From LMUY01 sp965199555 (lineage in GTDB: Bacteria > Pseudomonadota > Alphaproteobacteria > Acetobacterales > Acetobacteraceae): DNA of 64,000 nucleotides. The stretch covers positions 496,001 through 560,000 of the forward strand of contig CBDASJ010000006.1 in the NCBI GenBank assembly GCA_965199555.1, in the 5' to 3' direction. The notes under the pieces are model-generated. The model saw only the letters and a program-made list of their open reading frames with translations, was not told the DNA's origin and did no database searches. The position numbers and the translations under genes were made by a program. Below, piece by piece: positions 58,248 through 64,000 of the stretch. The stretch's first letter is position 1. Each line of letters begins with the position of its first letter.

Positions 58248-60014
58248 ATGGCGGAAGGCAACCATTTGGATCGGACCGGGGCGCTTCGCCTGCTGGCGCC
58301 CTTTGTCGCGCGCTACCGCTGGCACGCGGCGGGGGCCACGCTGGCGCTGCTGTCTTCCGCCGGGCTGACCCTGCTGCTGGGCCAGGGCGTGCGCCATCTG
58401 ATTGACGGCGGCTTCGCGAGCGGCAGCACCGCCCGGCTGAACGCCACCGCGGCCACGATGGCCGGGGTGATCGGGCTGCTGGCCGTGGCCACCACCGCCC
58501 GCTTCACCCTGATCACCTGGCTGGGCGAACGCATCGGCGCGGACCTGCGCCGCGCGGTGTTCGATCGCGTCATCACCCTGTCGCCCGCCTGGTTCGAAAC
58601 GGCGCGGGTGGGCGACGTGCTGTCCCGCCTGCAAGCCGACACCGCCGTGTTGCAGGCGCTGACCGGGTCCGCCTTGTCCGTGTGGCTGCGCTCCGCCCTG
58701 CTGCTGGTGGGGGCGTTCGCCATGCTGGTGGTCACCTCGCCGCTGCTGTCCGGCTTTGTTGCGGCGGTCGTGCCGCTGGTGGTGGTGCCGCTGGTGGTGT
58801 TTTCCCGCCGGGAGCGCGCGCTGTCCCGCGTGGCGCAGGAGCGGCTGGCCGATTTGGGCGCGCTGGCGGAGGAAACGCTGGGGGCGTTGCGCACGGTGCA
58901 GGCCTTCACGGAGGAACCGTTCGCCCGCGCCCGCTTCGCCGCCGCCACGGAGCAGTCGGTTGCCGCCGCCCGCGCCCGCATCCGGTCCCGCGCCGGGGTG
59001 ATCTTCGTGGTGATCCTGCTCGGGTTCAGCGCCATCACCTTTGCCCTGTGGCTCGGCGGGCGGGAGGTGCTGGAAGGCCGCATGACCGGGGGCGCGCTGT
59101 CCGCCTTCGTGTTCTACGCCGTGGTGGTGGCGACCTCCGGCGCCGGGCTGAGCGAGTTGTGGGGCGAGTTGCAGCGCGCCGCCGGCGCCGCCGAACGCAT
59201 CGCCGAACTGCTGGCGGAACGGCCGTCGATCGCGGCGCCGGCCAACCCCCGCCCCCTGCCCGCTTCGCGCGCCGGCCGTGTGGTGTTCGACCAGGTGGTG
59301 TTCCGCTACCCGGCGCGCCCCGCGCAGGCCGCCTTGGACGAGTTCAGCCTCACGGTGGAGCCGGGTGAAACGGTCGCCCTGGTCGGGCCGTCCGGCGCGG
59401 GCAAGACGACGGTGCTGCAATTACTGCTGCGGTTCTACGACCCGCAAGCCGGCAGCGTGTCACTGGACGGCGTGGACCTCCGCGATGCCGACCCGGCGGC
59501 GATCCGCGCCCGGCTGGGGCTGGTGCCGCAGGACCCGGTGGTGTTCGGCGCCGATGCCTGGAGCAACATCCGCTTCGGCCGCCCCGACGCCACGGACGCA
59601 CAGGTCCGCGCCGCCGCCGCGCACGCCCATTGCGACTTCATCGAGGCCCTGCCCCAGGGTTGGAACACGTTCCTGGGCGAGAAGGGCGTCCGCTTGTCGG
59701 GCGGGCAGCGGCAACGGCTTGCGATCGCCCGCGCCATCCTGCGCGACCCGGCCGTGCTGCTGCTGGACGAGGCGACCAGCGCGTTGGACGCGGAAAGCGA
59801 AAGCGCGGTGCAACACGCGCTCGCAACCCTGTCGCGCGACCGAACCACGCTGGTGATCGCGCATCGGCTCGCCACCGTGCGCCGGGCGGACCGCATCGTG
59901 GTGGTGGAGGCGGGCCGCATCGTCGAAAGCGGCACGCACGAGGCGTTGAAGCGCGCAGGCGGCCTCTACGCCCGGCTCGCCGCCTTGCAGTTCGACCCGA
60001 AGCCGGCGGGCTGA
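58248..60014 (+). CDS. ABC transporter, fused membrane and ATP-binding domains (exporter)
   Basis: This 588-aa half-transporter has six membrane segments (about residues 20-310) followed by the ATPase: Walker A VGPSGAGKTTVLQ, signature LSGGQRQRLAIARA and Walker B VLLLDEATSALD. It resembles MsbA/HlyB-type exporters of lipids, drugs or peptides and should work as a homodimer. ATG 58248 follows CCAGGC; upstream frame residues overlap the divergent RraA promoter region. Substrate unknown. Confidence 0.92.
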   Translation: MAEGNHLDRTGALRLLAPFVARYRWHAAGATLALLSSAGLTLLLGQGVRHLIDGGFASGSTARLNATAATMAGVIGLLAVATTARFTLITWLGERIGADLRRAVFDRVITLSPAWFETARVGDVLSRLQADTAVLQALTGSALSVWLRSALLLVGAFAMLVVTSPLLSGFVAAVVPLVVVPLVVFSRRERALSRVAQERLADLGALAEETLGALRTVQAFTEEPFARARFAAATEQSVAAARARIRSRAGVIFVVILLGFSAITFALWLGGREVLEGRMTGGALSAFVFYAVVVATSGAGLSELWGELQRAAGAAERIAELLAERPSIAAPANPRPLPASRAGRVVFDQVVFRYPARPAQAALDEFSLTVEPGETVALVGPSGAGKTTVLQLLLRFYDPQAGSVSLDGVDLRDADPAAIRARLGLVPQDPVVFGADAWSNIRFGRPDATDAQVRAAAAHAHCDFIEALPQGWNTFLGEKGVRLSGGQRQRLAIARAILRDPAVLLLDEATSALDAESESAVQHALATLSRDRTTLVIAHRLATVRRADRIVVVEAGRIVESGTHEALKRAGGLYARLAALQFDPKPAG

Positions 60015-60017
60015 CGC

Positions 60018-61070
60018 CTAGCGGGCGTTCTTGCGCCCGGCCTGTGCCAACAGCGTCGCGCGGTTGGTCTGCCGTTCGAACATCCAGCCAGGATATTCCG
60101 GCGGCAGCGTGCTGACCGCGTCCAGCGCGTCCAATTCCGGTTCTGTCAGCTCGATGTTCGTGGCGGCCAGGTTGTCTTCCAACTGCTCGATCCGCTTGGC
60201 GCCGATGATCACGCTGCTGACGACGCGGCGATGCAGCAGCCAAGCCAGCGCGATCTGCGCCACGGACACGCCGCGCTGCTCCGCCATCGGCCGCATGGCG
60301 TCCACGCAGTCGAACGCGCGTGGCCGGTCCACCGGCGGGAAGTCGAACGCGGCACGGCGGTCGCCCGCGGCGCTTGGCTGGTCACGCGCGGTTTTGCCGC
60401 TCAGCAACCCGCCGGCCAGCGGGCTCCACACCATCAGCCCCAAATCTTCGCTGCGCAGCATGGGGACGATCTCACGCTCCAGGTCACGGCCGGCGATCGT
60501 GTAATAGGCTTGCAGGCTTTCGAACCGCGGCAGGCCGTGCCGCTCCGCGATGCCGAGCGCCTTGGTGATCTGCCAGGCGGCCCAGTTCGACACGCCGAGG
60601 TAGCGCACGTGGCCGTGCTGCACGAGCGTGCTCAACGCGCCCATCGTCTCCTCGATCGGCGTCGCCGGGTCGAAGCCGTGCAGTTGGTAGAGGTCGATGT
60701 GATCGACTTGCAGCCGCTTCAGGCTGGCCTTCACCGCTTCCAGCAGATGCAGCCGGGAGTTGCCGCCGCCATTGGCGCCGGGATGGGTGGCGCCATACGC
60801 CTTGGTGGCGATCACCACCGCGTCACGGGCGATCTTGTTATTGCGCAAGGCCTGGCCGGTGATCTGCTCGGACAGCCCGTCCGAATAAACGTCGGCGGTA
60901 TCGATGAAGTTGATCCCGGCGTCGACCGCGCGGCCGACGAAGCGGTCGGCGTCCGCCTGGCCCAAGCCGCCCAGCTTGCTCCACATCTCCCCCTGGCCGC
61001 CGAAGGTCATGGTTCCCAGGCAGAGCTCGGACACGAACAATCCCGTCCGTCCCAGCTTGTTCATCCGCAT
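60018..61070 (-). CDS. Aldo/keto reductase
   Basis: This 350-aa NADPH-dependent oxidoreductase has the conserved tetrad region: DTADVYSDGLSEQ (Asp and Tyr), ATKAYG (Lys) and DLYQLHGFD (His). SNWAAWQI and SVIIGAKRIEQLEDNL bind cofactor. Substrate unknown; the family handles aldehydes and ketones. GGAGG sits 8 bases before ATG 61070, which decides the start over ATG 61064. It converges on the ABC exporter with a 3-base gap. Confidence 0.92.
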   Translation of the reverse strand: MRMNKLGRTGLFVSELCLGTMTFGGQGEMWSKLGGLGQADADRFVGRAVDAGINFIDTADVYSDGLSEQITGQALRNNKIARDAVVIATKAYGATHPGANGGGNSRLHLLEAVKASLKRLQVDHIDLYQLHGFDPATPIEETMGALSTLVQHGHVRYLGVSNWAAWQITKALGIAERHGLPRFESLQAYYTIAGRDLEREIVPMLRSEDLGLMVWSPLAGGLLSGKTARDQPSAAGDRRAAFDFPPVDRPRAFDCVDAMRPMAEQRGVSVAQIALAWLLHRRVVSSVIIGAKRIEQLEDNLAATNIELTEPELDALDAVSTLPPEYPGWMFERQTNRATLLAQAGRKNAR

Positions 61071-61121
61071 GCCAGTCGCCTCCGCTTTCCTGCCTGCAAC
61101 ATGGTGCGGGCGCGCGGCTTG

Positions 61122-62540
61122 TCAGCGCCGCAGCATGGCCCACAGCGCCAGCCGCATCTTTCGCCGGTAGGGCGGCGCCAGGAACTCGAACCCGCTGAAC
61201 CGCCCCGGCCGGAACACGCCGCGCGCGTGGGAAAAGCGGCGGAAGCCGTCGCGCCCGTGATAGGCGCCCATCCCAGACGCCCCGACGCCGCCGAACGGCA
61301 GGTTTTCCTGCAAGCAGTGCATCAGCACGGAGTTCACCGACATGCCGCCGGACATCGTGCCGGCCGACACCGCGGCCAGCTTGGCCGGGTCGCGCGTGAA
61401 GGGATACACCGCCAACGGCGACGGACGATCGCGCACGAAGCGCAGCGCGTCGTTCAGTTCGCGGTAGCCGATCACGGGCAGGATCGGGCCGAAGATTTCT
61501 TCGCCCATCAACCGGCCCTCCAACGGTGGGTCCAGCACCACCGTGGGGCCGAGCCGCCGCTCCGCATAGGCATCGGCCGAGCGCAACAGCGTGGCACCGC
61601 CGGCCTCCGCCTCGTGCAGCAAGGCATGCAGCCGCTGGTGGTGGTGGTCCGAGATGATGGTGGTGTAGTCCGGGTTGCCGGCGACCGTGGGATACATGGT
61701 GCGCGCGGCGGCGAGCACGGCCTGCGCGAACGCCGCGGCGTGTTCCTGCGGCACCAGTGCGTAATCCGGCGCGATGCAGGTTTGCCCGGCGCTGAAGAAT
61801 TTACCCAGCGCGATCGTCTTGGCCGCGGCTTGCAGGTCGTAGTCGCGGCACACGATGGCCGGCGACTTGCCGCCCAGTTCCAGCGTCACCGGCGTCAAGG
61901 TTTCCGCCGCCGCGCGCGCCACCAGCCGGCCCACCGCCGTGGAGCCGGTGAACAACAGATGGTCGAGCGGCAAGGCGCACAGCGCCTCCGCCACCTCCGG
62001 ACCGCCGGTCACAACGCTGAGCTGGGCGGCGTCGAGCGTCTCGCCCACCAGCGCGGCGAACAGGGCGGCGAAGCGCGGCGCCAGCTCGGACGGCTTGACG
62101 ATGACCCGGTTGCCGGCAGCCAGCGCGTCCACCAGCGGGCTGACGGTCAGCAGCAGCGGGTAGTTCCAGGGCGCGATGATCGCGACGCAGCCGAGCGGCT
62201 GCCATTCCACCCAGGCGCGGCCGGGCCGGAAGCTGATATCCACGCGCCGCTGCTCCGGCCGCATCCACCGGGCCAGGTTGCGCCGGGCGTGGCGGATGGC
62301 GGCCAGGCTCGGCACCAGCTCGGCCAGGATGGTTTCCTCGCGGGAGCGGTGGCCGAAATCCGCGGCGATGGCATCGGCAATGGCGTCGCGGTTCTCCCGC
62401 AGCAGCGCGTCCAGGGATTTGAGCGCCGCCAGCCGCTGCGCGGCCCCAGGCGGCCCGTCGCGGCGCTGGGCCCGGCGCTGCATGTCCAGGGCCCAAGCTG
62501 GTCCGGCATCCGCGGCATCAATCGACCCGGCGATGTCCAT
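61122..62540 (-). CDS. Aldehyde dehydrogenase, coniferyl-aldehyde-type
   Basis: This 472-aa NAD(P)-dependent dehydrogenase oxidises an aldehyde to its acid. The catalytic Cys is in SAGQTCIAPDY, the Glu in LELGGKSPAIV, and the cofactor region is PWNYPLLL and FTGSTAVGRLV. C-terminal LPFGGVGASGMGAYHG is typical. The shorter length (about 470) and overall sequence resemble coniferyl aldehyde dehydrogenase and fatty-aldehyde types rather than betaine dehydrogenases. Last gene of the minus-strand run here; the aldo/keto reductase follows it. Confidence 0.88.
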   Translation of the reverse strand: MDIAGSIDAADAGPAWALDMQRRAQRRDGPPGAAQRLAALKSLDALLRENRDAIADAIAADFGHRSREETILAELVPSLAAIRHARRNLARWMRPEQRRVDISFRPGRAWVEWQPLGCVAIIAPWNYPLLLTVSPLVDALAAGNRVIVKPSELAPRFAALFAALVGETLDAAQLSVVTGGPEVAEALCALPLDHLLFTGSTAVGRLVARAAAETLTPVTLELGGKSPAIVCRDYDLQAAAKTIALGKFFSAGQTCIAPDYALVPQEHAAAFAQAVLAAARTMYPTVAGNPDYTTIISDHHHQRLHALLHEAEAGGATLLRSADAYAERRLGPTVVLDPPLEGRLMGEEIFGPILPVIGYRELNDALRFVRDRPSPLAVYPFTRDPAKLAAVSAGTMSGGMSVNSVLMHCLQENLPFGGVGASGMGAYHGRDGFRRFSHARGVFRPGRFSGFEFLAPPYRRKMRLALWAMLRR

Positions 62541-62663
62541 GCTGCCTTCCCCACCCGTCCCGCCATCCTTGGGGATGATGCTGGCCGCGGCAAGGTGCGG
62601 CGGATTTGCCGCCGCCGCCCCGGCTGACTAGCGTGCCGCCACCTGGAACGGGAGCGCCCTCGG

Positions 62664-63287
62664 ATGATCGAGCTACATACTTGGAACACGCCAAACGGCC
62701 GCAAGGTCAGCGTGGCGCTGGAAGAGATGGGGCTGCCGTACAGCGTCCACACCGTGGATATCACCAAGGGCGAGCAGCATCAGCCCGGCTTCCTGGCGAT
62801 CAGCCCGAACAACCGCATCCCGGCCATCGTCGATCCGGACGGCCCGGGCGGGTCGCCGATCAGCCTGTTCGAAAGCGGCGCGATCTTGCTCTACCTGGGG
62901 GAGAAGACCGGCAAGTTCCTGCCCACGGCGCTACGCGAGCGGGTGCCGGTGCTGGAATGGCTGATGTGGCAGATGGGCGGCTTCGGCCCGATGCCGGGCC
63001 AGGTGCACCACTTCCTGGGCGTGAAGGACCCGGCGGACCAACGCTACGGCCTGGAACGCTACTCCGCGGAGACCCGGCGGCTGTACGGCGTGCTGGACCG
63101 GCGGCTGGCGCAGGCCGAGTTCGTGGCCGGGCCGCTGTCGATCGCCGACTTCGCGATCCTCGGGTGGGCCTGGCGGCACGAGCGGCACAAGGTCGATTTC
63201 GCGGACTTCCCCCAGGTCGGCCGCTGGTATGAGACGCTGCTGGCACGCCCGGGGGTAAAGCGGGGGTTGGAGGTCGCGCTGTCATAG
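62664..63287 (+). CDS. Glutathione S-transferase-like disulfide oxidoreductase (YfcG-like)
   Basis: This 207-aa protein has an N-terminal thioredoxin-like glutathione domain with TPNGRKVSVALEEMGLPY and the FESGAILLYLGEKTG glutathione-binding segment, and a helical C-terminal domain (LSIADFAILGWAWRHE). The TPNGxK motif and ISPNNRIPAIVDPDG are characteristic of the YfcG/YghU group, which reduce disulfides with glutathione. Cytoplasmic. Divergent from the aldehyde dehydrogenase gene. Confidence 0.9.
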   Translation: MIELHTWNTPNGRKVSVALEEMGLPYSVHTVDITKGEQHQPGFLAISPNNRIPAIVDPDGPGGSPISLFESGAILLYLGEKTGKFLPTALRERVPVLEWLMWQMGGFGPMPGQVHHFLGVKDPADQRYGLERYSAETRRLYGVLDRRLAQAEFVAGPLSIADFAILGWAWRHERHKVDFADFPQVGRWYETLLARPGVKRGLEVALS

Positions 63288-63482
63288 CGGCGACGTCCAC
63301 CGTGTCGCCAAAACATAGCACGAGGTGAAACGATCCTCACGAACGAGCGTGATGCATCTTTACTGAGAGCGGAGAAAATTATCGCGTCTTGCGCTCGCCT
63401 TAATTGACCACGTTCGTTTGAACTCGGCAGCGCATCTGCTCCGGCGGCGGCTCCGTATCTGGCGCAACTGCCGGAGCCGACC

Positions 63483-63908
63483 ATGATGACGATGCCGAGC
63501 CGACACATCCTTTTCGCCGATGACGACGTCCTGACGCAGTGGATCATGACCGATGCGCTGACGGAGGCCGGCTTCGCCGTGACCAACGCCTGCCGCGGCA
63601 TGGAAGCCAGTGCGCTGCTGGACGGCGCGGCCGATTTCGACCTGCTGCTGGCCGACGTGGACCTGCCCGATAACATGAACGGTCACGCGCTGGGTGATCT
63701 TTGGCTGGCAACGCTGCCTGGACGTCCGTTGATCTATACCGGAAAGAGCTGCGGCCCGGTTGTCCGCATGCTCGGCCATCACGAGCATTTCCTGGAAAAG
63801 CCGTTCGACATCGCCACCCTGCTGCATCTGGTGGAATGGGCGCTGGAGGATGCCAGCTTCCGCCCGTTCGTCCCGGCCTACGCACGCCGCGGGCAGCACG
63901 TCCATTGA
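63483..63908 (+). CDS. Response regulator receiver-domain protein
   Basis: This 141-aa protein is a single receiver domain: acidic DDD near the N-terminus (HILFADDDVL), phospho-acceptor Asp in LLLADVDLPDN, Thr in YTGKS and Lys in FLEKPFD. There is no output domain, so it may act in a phosphorelay or by protein contact. ATG 63483 or 63492. A further gene appears to begin 51 bases downstream. Confidence 0.85.
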   Translation: MMTMPSRHILFADDDVLTQWIMTDALTEAGFAVTNACRGMEASALLDGAADFDLLLADVDLPDNMNGHALGDLWLATLPGRPLIYTGKSCGPVVRMLGHHEHFLEKPFDIATLLHLVEWALEDASFRPFVPAYARRGQHVH

Positions 63909-63958
63909 CCGGTTAGCGTCGGGTCAGCCCAGGTAGCAGCCGAAGGAGGACGGCCTGC

Positions 63959-64000
63959 ATGGACTTGCCCAACCGCGGCACCGCATCGTCCCAGGCCGGG
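63959..64000 (+). CDS. Start of a further gene (runs off right edge)
   Basis: AAGGAGG (63943-63949), 9 bases before ATG 63959, is a near-perfect ribosome site. The 14 visible codons read MDLPNRGTASSQAG. Nothing can be said of function; the place after a lone receiver domain makes a signalling partner possible. Confidence 0.5.
   Translation, partial: MDLPNRGTASSQAG

Noticed and set aside
63913..64000. Possible C-terminal end of a minus-strand gene at the right edge
   Set aside because: A 28-codon frame with no motif; the plus-strand ATG at 63959 with a near-perfect Shine-Dalgarno explains the region better.

Overview
The window is high-GC bacterial chromosome packed with genes on both strands. 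The gene content points to an alphaproteobacterium of the Rhodospirillales, probably Acetobacteraceae. Supporting features are the tol-pal block joined to ybgC, ruvCAB and yebC, the coiled-coil gene-zapA-6S RNA-ygfA-ymdB cluster, the GatB/YqeY-dnaG-rpoD order, and many GTG and TTG starts. I saw no rRNA, tRNA, CRISPR array, intact insertion sequence or prophage. The only gene-free stretch over 300 bases is 3838-4147.

Layout, left to right. Bases 1-4.1 kb: a cut-off transglutaminase-family gene, a small secreted protein, a 3-oxoacid CoA-transferase (two subunits) and a lipoprotein lytic transglycosylase with a SPOR domain. Bases 4.1-10.4 kb: an export-type ABC ATPase, then on the minus strand a Phd/PIN-type module feeding yqeY, dnaG, rpoD and an acetyltransferase. 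Bases 10.4-20.3 kb, plus strand: carA fused to an N-terminal helix-turn-helix, an AAA-type ATPase between carA and carB, carB, greA, threonine ammonia-lyase and a molybdopterin oxidoreductase. Bases 20.3-37.2 kb: a long minus-strand series running from the zapA cluster through yebC, ruvCAB, ybgC, tolQRAB, pal, cpoB, tilS, ftsH, folC and an acetyltransferase. It serves cell division, envelope integrity, recombination, tRNA modification and folate metabolism.

Bases 37.2-41.2 kb hold thiE, a class I fructose-bisphosphate aldolase, an acyl-CoA synthetase and a tiny lipoprotein. Bases 41.2-46.6 kb are the least explained part: a two-gene cassette of unknown function (465 and 168 aa), a 625-aa protein of unknown function, an ELM1-family protein and a probable toxin-antitoxin remnant. 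Bases 46.6-64 kb are metabolic and transport genes: a 1087-aa transglutaminase/DUF2126 protein, an iron alcohol dehydrogenase, two oligopeptide-type ABC ATPases, a polytopic glycosyltransferase-like protein, an aldolase/hydroxyacid dehydrogenase/RraA group, an ABC exporter, an aldo/keto reductase, an aldehyde dehydrogenase, a glutathione transferase and a response regulator.

Main points of interest: an apparent one-base deletion inside the first membrane segment of ftsH; the HTH-CarA fusion with a short palindrome just upstream; accessory genes on both sides of carA; the unknown cassette at 41.2-43.2 kb; three inverted pairs of a REP-like palindrome; a 27-bp perfect inverted repeat at 56.4 kb; a 6S RNA candidate; and two possible EcfG-type stress promoters.
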